Shown here: in pieces, positions 1 through 8,397 of the stretch
How the letters are laid out: each line of letters opens with the position of its first letter
Numbering within the stretch: the stretch's first letter is position 1
Program-made: the position numbers and the translations under genes
The notes under the pieces: generated by a model
Told to the model about the DNA's origin: nothing
Databases searched by the model: none
What the model saw: the letters and a program-made list of their open reading frames with translations, nothing else
Virus record (IMG/VR): IMGVR_UViG_3300022745_000111
Location: 1 to 34,395 of that record
DNA length: 34,395 bases
Strand: one strand, 5' to 3'
Origin: a virus

Positions 1-2
1 CC

Positions 3-248
3 ACAAGCCACCAGGCGGCCGCCAGCGCACGCGAACTGGCCGAGCGGCACGTCGGGATCATCCTGGCCACGTTGAAGGCTCACGGCCCCAGCGGAAAGGA
101 CCGCATCGCCGCCCGCTGCAAGCTCGATGGCGTGGCCGTCTGCCGCAGGCTGGGCGAGATGGAGCAGGCGGGCCTGATCGAGCAGACGGGGCGCACGGTC
201 AAAAGCACGGCCGGCAGGCTGGAGCGTGAATGGCGGGCCGCGCAGTGA
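3..248 (+). CDS. C-terminal part of a winged-helix-like protein (5' end outside window)
   Basis: An open frame enters at the left edge and runs 81 codons to a TGA at 246-248. The visible part resembles a winged-helix DNA-binding fold: a helix around LAERHVGIILATLKAHG, then DRIAARCKLDGVAVCRRLGEM as a possible helix-turn-helix, then GLIEQTGRTVK as a wing-like strand pair. Its stop overlaps the ATG of the primase gene by one base, which suggests translational coupling in one rightward operon. A regulatory or replication-accessory role is inference only. The start codon and any N-terminal domain are not visible. Confidence 0.6.
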   Translation, partial: TSHQAAASARELAERHVGIILATLKAHGPSGKDRIAARCKLDGVAVCRRLGEMEQAGLIEQTGRTVKSTAGRLEREWRAAQ

Positions 249-2170
249 TGGCCGAACAGCTCAACCTGTCCACCCCGCTGGCCTACGCCTTGGCCTATGC
301 GGCGCAGGGTTGGCACGTCCTGCCGCTCGAGCCACGCGCCAAGACCCCGCTCGGCCGGCTTGTCCCACGCGGCATGCACGACGCATCGACCGACGCCGAC
401 GTCATCCACAACTGGTGGCGCCGCTGCCCCGACGCCGGGATCGGCATCTCTCTCGCTCAGTCCGGCCTGGTGGCCGTGGACATCGACCCGCGCAACGGCG
501 GCACCGACACATTCGAGCAACTCCAGGCCGCGCACGGACGCCTCACCAGCGCCGTCATGGCGTTCACCGGCGGCGGCGGCGAGCATCACGTTTTCCTGGT
601 TCCCCACGGCGCAGCATTGAGCCTGCCAGGCACGCTGGGCCCCGGCGTGGACTTGAAGGCGAACGGCTACATCGTCGTCGAGCCGTCTGTCCACCCATCC
701 GGCAAGCAGTACGGATGGGAGGTCAGCAGCAGCCCATTGGACGGCGTTGTGCCGTCTCCGCTGCCCGATTGGATTCGCAGCCTGCGCGTCGAACTGCAGC
801 GGCCCGCCGTGCGCGTCGGAGAGGTGCCGGTCGATCCGGTTCAATCACGAGATGCCCGCGAAGCCCTGTACCTCCTTGACGCCGACGATCACGATCAGTG
901 GGTGAAGGCCGGCATGGCGCTGCACTCGACGCGCTGGGGACATCCGGCTTACGCGATGTGGTGCGCCTGGTCGCAGCAGTCCACCAAGTTCGACAGCACC
1001 GATCAGCGCAAGCGGTGGGAATCGTTCCATTCAGACGGCGAGCGCGGCCGCGCCGGCATCACGCTGGCCTGGGTGTTTGCCGAGGCGCAGCGCCGCGGCT
1101 GGGCGAACCCGGCGGCAAGGGTTGATGAAGTCGCAGCTGGTGTCGTGAAGGCACCAGAGTCTGCGGCGCGGGTGAAGCTGATGAGCCTGCGCGAGCTTGA
1201 CGAGGCTTCGAAGCAGGTTCGGTGGGCCGTCAAGCACGTTCTTCCAGCCGACAGCATTGGCGTGATGTTTGGCGCTCCTGGGACGTTCAAGAGCTTCATT
1301 GCCTTGGACATGGCCTTGCACGTTGCGCATGGCCTGCCCTGGCTGGGCAAGAAGACCAAGCAGGGCGCGGTGATCTACATCGCCGCTGAAGGTGGCACTG
1401 GGCTCATGCGTCGGGTGCGTGCATGGCACCAGGCGCGGAACTTGGCATGGGACGACATTCCGTTTCACGTTGTTCCGTCGGCTGTCATGCTGAGTTCGCG
1501 TGCCTCCGATGTGGTGGAGGCCGCGGGGCTGGTTGGCATTGAGCCGATTCTCGTTGTGGCCGACACCAAGTCTCAGACGGACGAAGGCGAGGAGAACAGC
1601 AGCACCGACACGGCGCACTATTTTCGAGAGCTTGGCGTGTGGTTTCGTGAGCTTTGGGCTTGCGCCATTCTTGTGATTCACCACAGCGGCCACAGCGCGA
1701 CGGAGCGCCCCCGCGGCTCGAGCGCGATTGTCGGCAACGTCGACTTCATGTTTGGCGTGTTTCGCGACGAGAAGGAAATGATGGCGACGATGGTGTGCGA
1801 GCGCCAGAAAGACGGGGAACTTTTCGACCCCGTCCCTTTTTCGTTGACCTCGCACACCGTCGGCCACGACGAGGACGGCGAGGCGATCAACTCACTCAGT
1901 GCGGCGCGGATTGGGTCCGCAGACGAGCTGCTGGCTGCGATGAACAACGAGAGCCAGGCTGGCCGCGGCGGCAGAAACCAAGCGCTTCTCAGCCTTTTGC
2001 AGAACGGCATGCCTGAGAAGGAATTGCGCAAGGCTTTTTACGACGTGATCGACACGACCGATCCAGAGGCCAGGAAAAAGGCGTTTTACCGCGCACGAGA
2101 TTGGGCCATTGCGAATGGCTTCATTGAGGTCGCAGAAGGCATTGTGATCATGCTGAAGGAGGTTTGCTGA
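248..2170 (+). CDS. Bifunctional primase-polymerase / RepA-like helicase
   Basis: The product (640 aa) has the layout of phage and plasmid replication proteins that prime DNA and unwind it. Residues 1 to about 190 look like a prim-pol domain, with VAVDIDPRNGG (D78 and D80 as probable metal ligands) and GGGGEHHVF. Residues about 200-290 resemble a PriCT-2 primase C-terminal domain (MALHSTRWGHPAYAMWCAWS). A RecA-like ATPase follows, with Walker A GAPGTFKS near 342-349, AAEGG after it, Walker B ILVVAD near 434-439 and VIHHSGHS. The ATG at 248 overlaps the previous stop; an upstream in-frame ATG at 230 is less likely. It should act at the phage origin with the host polymerase. No repressor or initiator is seen beside it. 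Confidence 0.88.
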   Translation: MAEQLNLSTPLAYALAYAAQGWHVLPLEPRAKTPLGRLVPRGMHDASTDADVIHNWWRRCPDAGIGISLAQSGLVAVDIDPRNGGTDTFEQLQAAHGRLTSAVMAFTGGGGEHHVFLVPHGAALSLPGTLGPGVDLKANGYIVVEPSVHPSGKQYGWEVSSSPLDGVVPSPLPDWIRSLRVELQRPAVRVGEVPVDPVQSRDAREALYLLDADDHDQWVKAGMALHSTRWGHPAYAMWCAWSQQSTKFDSTDQRKRWESFHSDGERGRAGITLAWVFAEAQRRGWANPAARVDEVAAGVVKAPESAARVKLMSLRELDEASKQVRWAVKHVLPADSIGVMFGAPGTFKSFIALDMALHVAHGLPWLGKKTKQGAVIYIAAEGGTGLMRRVRAWHQARNLAWDDIPFHVVPSAVMLSSRASDVVEAAGLVGIEPILVVADTKSQTDEGEENSSTDTAHYFRELGVWFRELWACAILVIHHSGHSATERPRGSSAIVGNVDFMFGVFRDEKEMMATMVCERQKDGELFDPVPFSLTSHTVGHDEDGEAINSLSAARIGSADELLAAMNNESQAGRGGRNQALLSLLQNGMPEKELRKAFYDVIDTTDPEARKKAFYRARDWAIANGFIEVAEGIVIMLKEVC

Positions 2171-2742
2171 TGTCCCGTTTTGAAGAAAAAGTGTCCCGTT
2201 TTACCGGGACAAACGACCGGGACGGGACTCGCGCGCGCATAAGGGAATCGGGACAATGTCCCGTCCCGTTTCCCGTCCCGTTTTGGCCCGTCGCTGTCCC
2301 GATTGGGCGTCCCGATGTGAAGCCAGCGGCTTGGGGGGTGCTTCACGAGAAGTCGCACCGGCTCGATGGTTGGTATTTCAATGAGTCCGATGCCATGGAA
2401 ATGGTGGAGTTTTTCAGGACTGAGTTTCCAAACGAAGAATTCAAGTTTGTGAGCCGCGGACAAAATGAATCCATTCGAATGCCGGCTTTGCGTGTCCACG
2501 ACGCATATTTGTGGGCCAAGCCGCGCAATGGTCGAGGCCGCAGCATGAACACCAACCTGACCCCACGCGAAGCCCAAGTCTTCGACGGCATCGTCGCCGG
2601 CCTGCGCGACAAGCAGATTGCCGAGAAGCTCGGTTTGAGCTACCGCACGGTCCAAGGCTGCGCCAGGCGTCTCTACCAGCGCATCGGCGTGCGCAACCGC
2701 TACCAGGCCATGCTGGAAGCCCAGCGACGGGGGCTGTGGTGA
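2170..2742 (+). CDS. Protein with C-terminal LuxR/GerE-type helix-turn-helix
   Basis: The product has 190 aa and its ATG overlaps the helicase stop (TGATG). The last 65 residues, starting LTPREAQVFDGIVAG and continuing with KQIAEKLGLSYRTVQ, are a clear GerE-type DNA-binding domain. The middle (about 50-120, with DGWYFNESDAMEMVEFF) looks like ordinary globular sequence of unknown family. The first 45 residues are low complexity (CPVPFPVPFWPVAVP) because the DNA under them is a cluster of GTCCCG/CGGGAC repeats. A downstream start, such as ATG 2545 giving 66 aa, is possible if the repeat zone is non-coding. It may be a late-gene or replication regulator; that is inference. Confidence 0.65.
   Translation: MSRFEEKVSRFTGTNDRDGTRARIRESGQCPVPFPVPFWPVAVPIGRPDVKPAAWGVLHEKSHRLDGWYFNESDAMEMVEFFRTEFPNEEFKFVSRGQNESIRMPALRVHDAYLWAKPRNGRGRSMNTNLTPREAQVFDGIVAGLRDKQIAEKLGLSYRTVQGCARRLYQRIGVRNRYQAMLEAQRRGLW
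2172..2314. repeat. Cluster of 11 GTCCCG/CGGGAC hexamers (candidate iterons or operators)
   Basis: GTCCCG starts at 2172, 2193, 2258, 2263, 2275, 2296 and 2309. The reverse form CGGGAC starts at 2205, 2218, 2223 and 2249. Many distances between neighbouring copies are 12-13 or 21 bp, near one or two helical turns. Two pairs form dyads: 2193-2210 (6-bp arms, 6-bp centre) and 2249-2263 (6-bp arms, 3-bp centre). The cluster lies directly after the primase-helicase gene and inside the start of a gene for a DNA-binding protein. It could be a replication origin or an autoregulatory operator. Confidence 0.75.
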
Positions 2743-3146
2743 GCGCAATGCAACGCACCAAGGGCCAGGCCGGGGAGCGCGAGTGCGCCGCCCTGATCGC
2801 AGACCTGACAGGCTGGAAGGTCACCAGGCGCGTGCGCAACCACGCTGGAGACTCCGACCTTGTGGGCGTCCCCGGCTGGAGCGTCGAGGTCAAGCGCCAC
2901 CGCACCGCCGGCCGAGCCGACGTCGCCGGCTGGTGGCGGCAAGCCTGTGCACAAGCCGGGGAGCAGATCCCGGTGCTGTTCTACAGGCTCGACCGCGATT
3001 CCTGGCGCGCCGTCTGGCCGGTGGCCGTTGGGTTGCATCTGCAGAACGCCTGCCAGTGGTCCGGCTACGAGTGGACCGTCGAGGGCAGCGTCGAGGCCTG
3101 GGCGGCTGTGGCGAGGGATGTTGGGGAACTGAAGGAGGCCGCGTGA
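2739..3146 (+). CDS. PD-(D/E)xK nuclease, possibly a Holliday-junction resolvase
   Basis: The product has about 135 aa. The core of a PD-(D/E)xK nuclease is visible: an N-terminal helix with GERE, then GDSDLVG (metal-binding Asp near residue 40) and WSVEVKRH (Glu and Lys near 50 and 52). The fold is shared by phage resolvases and other structure-specific or repair nucleases, so the substrate is not certain. Its place between replication genes and terminase suits resolution of branched DNA before packaging. The start chosen is GTG 2739, which overlaps the previous stop (GTGA) like neighbouring genes; ATG 2748 is a good alternative three codons later. Confidence 0.65.
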   Translation: MSAMQRTKGQAGERECAALIADLTGWKVTRRVRNHAGDSDLVGVPGWSVEVKRHRTAGRADVAGWWRQACAQAGEQIPVLFYRLDRDSWRAVWPVAVGLHLQNACQWSGYEWTVEGSVEAWAAVARDVGELKEAA

Positions 3147-3232
3147 TGCCGACCGAGCGTACGAATGAGCATGCCAGGGACGCGGCCATGCTGGTGTATC
3201 AGCGGGCGGTGATCGGAACAGGGAGACGGTGA
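3146..3232 (+). CDS. 28-aa hypothetical protein
   Basis: A very short frame is coupled on both sides. Its ATG overlaps the nuclease stop (TGATG), the sequence GAAGGAGG lies at a good ribosome-binding distance, and its own stop overlaps the ATG of the small terminase gene. The peptide starts MPTERTNEHARDAAML and shows no recognisable motif. The tight packing and strong ribosome-binding site support translation. It may mainly carry ribosomes on to the terminase gene. Confidence 0.5.
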   Translation: MPTERTNEHARDAAMLVYQRAVIGTGRR

Positions 3233-3708
3233 TGCCGTGGAAGAGCACCTACAACCGCGAGGACGGCGAGACGATCTGCTACGCGCTGTCCGAGGGGCAC
3301 TCGCTGCTGTCGATCTGTGAGGCGATGGGGATTCCGTACTCGACCGCAATGCGCTGGGAAGTGGAGGTGCCCGAGCATGCGAAGAATTCCGCCCGCGCGC
3401 GCGAAATCGGGTGCCATGCGCTGGCCGACGGGTGCCTTGAGATCGCCGACGACGGGCGCAATGACTGGATGGAGCAGCACGGCCAAGACTCACCAGGCTG
3501 GAAGGTCAACGGCGAGGGAATCCAGCGCTCCAGGCTGCGCATCGAGACGCGGATGCGCCTGCTGGGGAAGTGGTTGCCAAAGGTCTACGGCGAGAAGCTG
3601 GCACTGGGCGGCGCGGACGATCTACCGCCCATCAAGACGCTGCCGGATTCGCAGCTGCTGGCCCGCATCGAAGCGCTGCAGGCGAAACTGAATGCTGCCA
3701 AGGGCTGA
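3232..3708 (+). CDS. terS: Terminase small subunit
   Basis: The product has 158 aa, close to P22 gp3 (about 162 from memory). It sits directly before the large terminase gene and overlaps it by 17 bp. The N-terminal 45 residues read as a helix-turn-helix (EGHSLLSICEAMGIPYSTAM), the part of small terminases that recognises pac DNA. A helical middle and a charged C-terminal helix (LLARIEALQAKLNAAKG) follow, suitable for oligomerisation and contact with the large subunit. The start is ATG 3232, overlapping the 28-aa gene; GTG 3229 would add one residue. It is expected to form a ring that selects phage DNA for headful packaging. Confidence 0.8.
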   Translation: MPWKSTYNREDGETICYALSEGHSLLSICEAMGIPYSTAMRWEVEVPEHAKNSARAREIGCHALADGCLEIADDGRNDWMEQHGQDSPGWKVNGEGIQRSRLRIETRMRLLGKWLPKVYGEKLALGGADDLPPIKTLPDSQLLARIEALQAKLNAAKG

Positions 3709-5140
3709 ACTCGAGGAACTGGCAACGCTCCTCGAGGAGCAGGCCAGGCGCCAGAAATCCGTCCTGTACAGGGCAATCTTTCCCGGCCTGTACGAATGGC
3801 AGAACGAATTCATCCGCCGAACCTCGACCCATTCGCAGTGCTGCCTGATCGCGGCCAACCGCATCGGCAAGACGTACTTGGGCACCTACGTTGACGCCAT
3901 TCACGCACTGGGCGAATACCCGGACGGCTGGGATGGCCACAGGTTCGACCATGCGCCGTTGATCTGGTGCCTGGGCTACTCGGGCGAGAAGACGCGGGAT
4001 CTGCTGCAGACGCCGCTGGTCGGCCGCAAGAACGGCGACACGTTTGAGGGCGGGATCATCCCGGCCGATCGCATCCTCGGCTACGAGTCAATGACGGGCA
4101 CGCCGAACGCGGTGCGCACGCTGCTGGTCAAGCACATCAGCGGCGAGACGGCGCGCATCCAGTTCTGGTCTTACTCGCAGGGCCAGCACGCGCTGATGGG
4201 CGATGCGGTCGACTGGTTTCACATCGACGAAGAGCCGCGAGACCCTGCCATCTTTCCTCAGGTGCTGGTGCGCACAGCATCGGGCGACAAGGGCAGCGGT
4301 GGCCGCGGCATCCTGACGTTCACGCCGGAGAACGGCCGCACCGAGCTGGTCATCCAGTTCATGGACACGCCGAGCCGAGCGCAGTTCTGCATGCAGAAGG
4401 GGTGGGATGACGCGCCCCACCTGAGCGATTCAGTCAAAGCCGATCTGCTGTCCAGCTTTCCGGCGCACCAGCGCGAAATGCGGACCAAAGGCGTGCCGAT
4501 GCTGGGCCACGGGAGAATCTACGACATCGCTGAGGAGGAAATCACCTGCCCGCCGTTCGCCATTCCTCCGCATTTTCGCGTCATCGGCGGGATGGATTTC
4601 GGGTGGGATCACCCACAGGCCCAGGCGCAGCTTGTCATAGACCCCGAGACGGATTCGTTCTGGGTCACCAAGGCCTGGAAGAAATCGCACGCCAAACCCA
4701 GCGATGCCTGGACAGCGACCAAGGCCTGGGCGGCTGGCGTGCCCATCGCCTGGCCGGCGGACGGCTTGCAGACCGAAAAGGGCAGCGCCAAGCAGCAGAA
4801 GGCGTACTACATTGAGGCCGGGTTCACGCTGCTGCCAGAACACGCAACCTGGCCAGATGGTTCCAACGGCGTGGAAGCGGGCATTTTCGAGATTCGTGAC
4901 CTGATGATGCAGGGCCGATTCAAGGTGTTTGCCGGCCTGCGCGATTTTTTCGACGAGTTTCTGCAATACCACCGCGACGACAGCGGCAAGATCGGGAAAG
5001 TCCGAGACGACGTGCTGGACGCGGTTCGCACGGCGTACATGATGCGCCGGCGCGCCATCGCTTATGGCGACGTTGGCAAACCGAGGGCGCCGGTCACGGT
5101 CGTTCCTCTGCCGATGGTCAATCACTACGCCCGTCGGTAA
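3692..5140 (+). CDS. terL: Terminase large subunit (packaging ATPase-nuclease)
   Basis: The product (482 aa; P22 gp2 is about 499) is the motor that drives DNA into the prohead and cuts it. The ATPase domain has the Walker A-type loop AANRIGKT at 54-61 and Walker B VDWFHIDEE at 173-181, ending in the catalytic acidic pair. The C-terminal RNase H-like nuclease begins with GGMDFGWDHP (D302 as first metal ligand), and acidic residues of RDDVLDAVR near 438-445 probably complete the site. It overlaps the small-subunit gene and is followed by an 87-bp leader before the portal gene. Family resemblance and gene order suggest headful packaging. Confidence 0.93.
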   Translation: MLPRAELEELATLLEEQARRQKSVLYRAIFPGLYEWQNEFIRRTSTHSQCCLIAANRIGKTYLGTYVDAIHALGEYPDGWDGHRFDHAPLIWCLGYSGEKTRDLLQTPLVGRKNGDTFEGGIIPADRILGYESMTGTPNAVRTLLVKHISGETARIQFWSYSQGQHALMGDAVDWFHIDEEPRDPAIFPQVLVRTASGDKGSGGRGILTFTPENGRTELVIQFMDTPSRAQFCMQKGWDDAPHLSDSVKADLLSSFPAHQREMRTKGVPMLGHGRIYDIAEEEITCPPFAIPPHFRVIGGMDFGWDHPQAQAQLVIDPETDSFWVTKAWKKSHAKPSDAWTATKAWAAGVPIAWPADGLQTEKGSAKQQKAYYIEAGFTLLPEHATWPDGSNGVEAGIFEIRDLMMQGRFKVFAGLRDFFDEFLQYHRDDSGKIGKVRDDVLDAVRTAYMMRRRAIAYGDVGKPRAPVTVVPLPMVNHYARR

Positions 5141-5157
5141 ACTCTCATCCGCACCGA

Positions 5158-5202
5158 CCGGCCTGCGCCGGCCCGCTGAGTACTTGAGCCGCCAGCAGCT
5201 CA
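5158..5202 (+). promoter_or_regulatory. Structured leader element ahead of portal gene (copy A)
   Basis: The 87-bp gap before the portal gene has a perfect small hairpin (CCGGC at 5158-5162, GCCGG at 5167-5171). A 30-bp block at 5173-5202 follows, made of CCGCTGAGT, four variable bases and GAGCCGCCAGCAGCTCA. The second half can fold as TGAGC/GCTCA around an 8-base loop. The block recurs before the cupin gene with only the four middle bases changed. The function is unknown; a conserved 5' untranslated control element is the simplest reading. Confidence 0.5.
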
Positions 5203-5227
5203 TCAGCCCATCAACTGGGAAGATGAC

Positions 5228-7300
5228 ATGGCACGAACCAAGGAAGAACGGCTGGCCGACATCCACAGCGAGGCGCTGGCCGAGTTCGATCGGATCCAGT
5301 CCGCCCTGCGCGACGAGCGCATGCAGTGCCTGCAGGACCGGCGCTTTTACTCCATCGCCGGCGCGCAGTGGGAAGGCCCACTCGGCGACCAGTTCGAGAA
5401 CAAGCCGCGGTTCGAGTTCAACAAGGTGCACCTGAGCGTCATCAGGATCATCAACGAGTACCGGAACAACCGCATCACGGTCGATTTCACGCCCAAGGAC
5501 GGCGCGACGAACGCCGAGCTGGCCGACACATGCGACGGGCTGTACCGGGCCGACGAGCAGGATTCGGGCGCCCAGGAGGCCTACGACAACGCCTTCGAGG
5601 AAGCCGTCGGCGGCGGCTTCGGCGCGTTCCGGCTGCGGGCCGACTACGAGGACGACGACGACGACGAGAACGAGAAGCAGCGCATCCGCATAGAGCCGAT
5701 CTTCGATGCGGACAGCAGCGTCTTCTACGACCTCGACGCCAAGCGCCAAGACAAGGCCGACGCCCGCCGGTGCTTTGTGCTGACCTCGATGACGCACGCC
5801 GCGTTTGAAGAGCAGTTTGGGCACGCGCCCAGCACCTGGCCGAAGACGGTTCACCAGCGGATGTTTGACTGGTCAACGCCGGATGTGGTCTACATCGCCG
5901 AGTACTACCGGGTCGAAGAGACAACCGAGCTGATCCACATTTTCCGCGGCCTGGACGAGCAGGACATGCGCGTGCCGGACTCCGAGCTGAAGGAAGACCC
6001 GGACAAGCTGCCGATGCTGTTGGCCACCGGGTTCCGCGAGGTGCGGCAGAAGCGCGCCAAGCGCCGCCAGGTGCACAAGTACTTGCTGTCCGGGCTGAAG
6101 GTCGAGCAGGATGACGGCGTGATCGCCGGCCGGTGCATCCCGGTCATCCCGGTCTACGGCAAGCGCTGGTTCGTGGACAACATCGAGCGCTGCATGGGCC
6201 ATGTGCGCCTGGCCAAGGACGCGCAGCGCCTGTTCAACTCGCTCCTGTCGTGGCTGACGGAGATCGCCGCCCGGTTCGACACCGAAAAGCCGATCCTGAC
6301 GCCCGAGCAGATCATGGGCCACGCCACGATGTGGGCCGAGGACAACGTCAAGCGCTACCCGTACCTGCTGCTCAACCAGTTGCGGGACGCCGACAACAAC
6401 GTGATCCCGGGCAGCGCGCAGCCCGCCGGGTTCACCAAGGCGCCGAACGTGCCGCCGGCGATGGCCGCGCTGATCCAGATCGCCACGCAGGCGCTTGAGG
6501 ATCTGCTGGGCAACCAGCAGGCCGGCGAGCAGATGCAGCCAAACATCAGCGGCAAGGCCGTGGAGTTGATCCAGACGCGGCTGGACATGCAGGTGTTCAT
6601 CTACATGTCGAACATGGCCAAGGCGATGAAGCGCTGCGGCGAGGTTTGGCTGTCGATGGCCCGCGATGTGCTGTGCGAGGACGACCGGCCGATGAAGACC
6701 GTCTCGACCGACGGCACGGTGGGCTCGGTCACGCTGCGCACGCCCGCCATCGACCCGGCCACCGGCGAGCAGACGACCGAAAACAACCTTGATGACGCCC
6801 GGTTCGACGTCTGGGTGGACGTGGGCCCCAGCTCGAGCAGCAAGCGCGCTGCCACCGTGCGGGCGCTGACCGGCATGGCGCAGATCACCGACGACCCGGA
6901 GATCCGCCAGGTGCTGACGGCCGCCGCGATGATGAACATCGAGGGCGAGGGCCTGTCGGAAGTGCGCGACTTCTTCCGTGCCCGCCTGGTCAAGATGGGC
7001 GTGGTCAAGCCGACTGACGAGGAAGCGGCCGAACTGCAAGCCGCGGCGCAGAACCAGCAGCCGGACCCGCAAGCCGCGTTCCTGATGGCCAGCGCAGAGC
7101 AGGCCCAGGCCGACGCCGCGCAGTCTCGCGCCAAGACCGTCCAGGCCATCGCCGACGCCAACCTGAAGAAGGCGCAGACCGCGAAGACGCTGGCCGAGAC
7201 GATGGGCGAACACAACGACCAGCAGATCGCCAGCATCCAGGCCCTGCAGCGGCTGCTGACGCCCGCGCCTGCGCCGCAGATTCCGCCTCCGGCGCTGTAG
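5228..7300 (+). CDS. Portal protein, P22 gp1 type
   Basis: The product has 690 aa (P22 gp1 is about 725). It should form the dodecameric ring at one capsid vertex through which DNA enters and leaves. The N-terminal part has the P22-portal-like segments FYSIAGAQWEGP and NKVHLSVIRIINEYRNN. The middle contains the wing and stem region (LAKDAQRLFNSLLSWLTEIA), and the C-terminal 120 residues are helical, Ala/Gln-rich and barrel-like. The position between terminase and scaffold is diagnostic. ATG 5228 is preceded by GGGAAG. The acidic run around residues 139-147 (EDDDDDENEK) is noteworthy but not unusual for a surface loop. Confidence 0.9.
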   Translation: MARTKEERLADIHSEALAEFDRIQSALRDERMQCLQDRRFYSIAGAQWEGPLGDQFENKPRFEFNKVHLSVIRIINEYRNNRITVDFTPKDGATNAELADTCDGLYRADEQDSGAQEAYDNAFEEAVGGGFGAFRLRADYEDDDDDENEKQRIRIEPIFDADSSVFYDLDAKRQDKADARRCFVLTSMTHAAFEEQFGHAPSTWPKTVHQRMFDWSTPDVVYIAEYYRVEETTELIHIFRGLDEQDMRVPDSELKEDPDKLPMLLATGFREVRQKRAKRRQVHKYLLSGLKVEQDDGVIAGRCIPVIPVYGKRWFVDNIERCMGHVRLAKDAQRLFNSLLSWLTEIAARFDTEKPILTPEQIMGHATMWAEDNVKRYPYLLLNQLRDADNNVIPGSAQPAGFTKAPNVPPAMAALIQIATQALEDLLGNQQAGEQMQPNISGKAVELIQTRLDMQVFIYMSNMAKAMKRCGEVWLSMARDVLCEDDRPMKTVSTDGTVGSVTLRTPAIDPATGEQTTENNLDDARFDVWVDVGPSSSSKRAATVRALTGMAQITDDPEIRQVLTAAAMMNIEGEGLSEVRDFFRARLVKMGVVKPTDEEAAELQAAAQNQQPDPQAAFLMASAEQAQADAAQSRAKTVQAIADANLKKAQTAKTLAETMGEHNDQQIASIQALQRLLTPAPAPQIPPPAL

Positions 7301-7314
7301 TTGCGCTATCGCAT

Positions 7315-7343
7315 TTGCTGGCGCAATAGAATGTGACTATCAT
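7315..7343 (+). promoter_or_regulatory. Possible sigma70-like promoter before scaffold gene
   Basis: TTGCTG (7315-7320) and TATCAT (7338-7343) are separated by 17 bp. The -10 box matches five of six consensus bases, while the -35 box matches only three. It lies in the 99-bp gap between portal and scaffold genes, where a second late transcript could begin. Confidence 0.3.
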
Positions 7344-7361
7344 GCGCGCATTCGCGGCACC

Positions 7362-7383
7362 CACCGAGCCGATCTGATCGGTG
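7362..7383 (+). promoter_or_regulatory. Dyad just upstream of scaffold ribosome-binding site
   Basis: A perfect palindrome, CCGATC-T-GATCGG, lies at 7369-7381. The same stretch can alternatively pair CACCGA (7362-7367) with TCGGTG (7378-7383). It ends 16 bases before the scaffold ATG, so it could act as an operator or as an RNA hairpin affecting translation. No direct evidence chooses between these. Confidence 0.35.
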
Positions 7384-7399
7384 AGCAGAAGGGCAGACG

Positions 7400-8257
7400 A
7401 TGGCACTGGCGACCGACGACGATGTGGTGATCGACCCCGTGGACGAGGGCGAAGCGCCAGACATTGCCGTCGTGGACGAGCAGGCCGACGCTGCGCCGCC
7501 GGCCGAAGAGGCTGTCGGCGAGGTGGTCGTGACCCTTGGCGACGAGCCGCCGGCCGAAGACGAAGACCACCGCCAGGCGCCCGACTGGGTGCGCGAACTG
7601 CGCAAGGCCAACCGCGAAAAGGATCGCCGCATCCGCGAGCTGGAGCAGCGTGTAGCCGCGGCAGCGCCGGTCGCTGCGCCCGTGGTGGTCGGCACCAAGC
7701 CGACGCTTGCCGCTTGCGACTACGACGAGGACCGCTTCGACAAAGAGCTGGAGGCCTGGCACCTGCGCAAGCGCGATGCCGACGAGGCCCAGCGCAAGAA
7801 GGACGAGCAGGCTCGGGCCGCGCAGGATGCGTGGCAGGCCAAGCTGGCCGACTACGGCAGGGCCAAGACGGCGCTGAAGGTGGCCGATTTCGAAGACGCC
7901 GAGGCGGTCGCGCAGGAGGTGTTCAGCGTGGCCCAGCAGGGGATCATGCTCAGCGGGGCCGAGAACGCCGCGCTGCTGGTCTACGCCCTGGGCCGCAACC
8001 CGAAGAAGGCCCGCGAACTGGCGGCCATCACCGACCCCGTCAAGTTCAGTTTCGCGGTGGCCAAGCTGGAGACGCAATTGAAGGTCACGCCCCGCAAGTC
8101 CGCCCCGGTGCCCGAGCGCACGGTGCGCGGCTCCGCGCCGATCTCCGGGTCGGTCGATTCCAACCTTGAGCGCCTGCGTGCGGAAGCCGAGAAGACCGGC
8201 GACCTGACGAAGGTGCATCAGTACCGGCAGCAACTGCGCAGCAAAGCGCCGAAGTAG
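7400..8257 (+). CDS. Capsid scaffolding protein
   Basis: The product has 285 aa, acidic at the N-terminus and highly charged and helical in the middle (NREKDRRIRELEQRV; RKKDEQARAAQDAWQAKL). The C-terminus is basic. P22 scaffold gp8 (about 303 aa) has the same character, with a basic C-terminal helix-turn-helix that binds coat protein. Placement between portal and coat genes is the conserved position. It should direct prohead assembly and leave before or during packaging. ATG 7400 has a GGGCAGA-like site upstream. The call rests on order, length and composition rather than on a specific motif. Confidence 0.78.
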   Translation: MALATDDDVVIDPVDEGEAPDIAVVDEQADAAPPAEEAVGEVVVTLGDEPPAEDEDHRQAPDWVRELRKANREKDRRIRELEQRVAAAAPVAAPVVVGTKPTLAACDYDEDRFDKELEAWHLRKRDADEAQRKKDEQARAAQDAWQAKLADYGRAKTALKVADFEDAEAVAQEVFSVAQQGIMLSGAENAALLVYALGRNPKKARELAAITDPVKFSFAVAKLETQLKVTPRKSAPVPERTVRGSAPISGSVDSNLERLRAEAEKTGDLTKVHQYRQQLRSKAPK

Positions 8258-8264
8258 CCCGCTG

Positions 8265-8357
8265 GGCGCCTGCGCAAGGCGCCAACGGTCTCGCCCACCG
8301 TCAACGGGCAGAGATTGAGGCCCCCGTCCGGCCCTGAGCGGATGAGTCAACGACCGC
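8265..8357 (+). promoter_or_regulatory. Structured 5' leader of the coat protein gene
   Basis: The 140-bp gap before the coat gene has two hairpins in series. The first pairs GGCGCC (8265-8270) with GGCGCC (8278-8283). The second pairs TCTCGCCC (8289-8296) with GGGC-A-GAGA (8306-8314). Then comes TGAGTCAACGACCGC at 8343-8357, whose first 11 bases are identical to part of the leader element before the cupin gene. The hairpins could end upstream transcription, stabilise the abundant coat mRNA, or both. Confidence 0.45.
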
Positions 8358-8397
8358 GTGCAAACGCATCTGCCACTCATTCCATAGGAGCCCCATC

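Noticed and set aside
230-247. Upstream ATG at 230 for the primase-helicase
   Set aside because: ATG 248 overlaps the previous stop as do most neighbours, and the residues added from 230 have no support.
2545-2742. Separate 66-aa HTH gene starting at ATG 2545
   Set aside because: The upstream region 2323-2540 in the same frame reads like real protein and the gene is coupled to the helicase, so the longer product is preferred; the short form is kept as an alternative.
5873-7213. Long minus-strand open frames opposite the portal gene and other late genes
   Set aside because: They are His/Arg/Val/Gly-rich mirror frames of strong plus-strand genes with recognised families. No motif or operon structure supports them.
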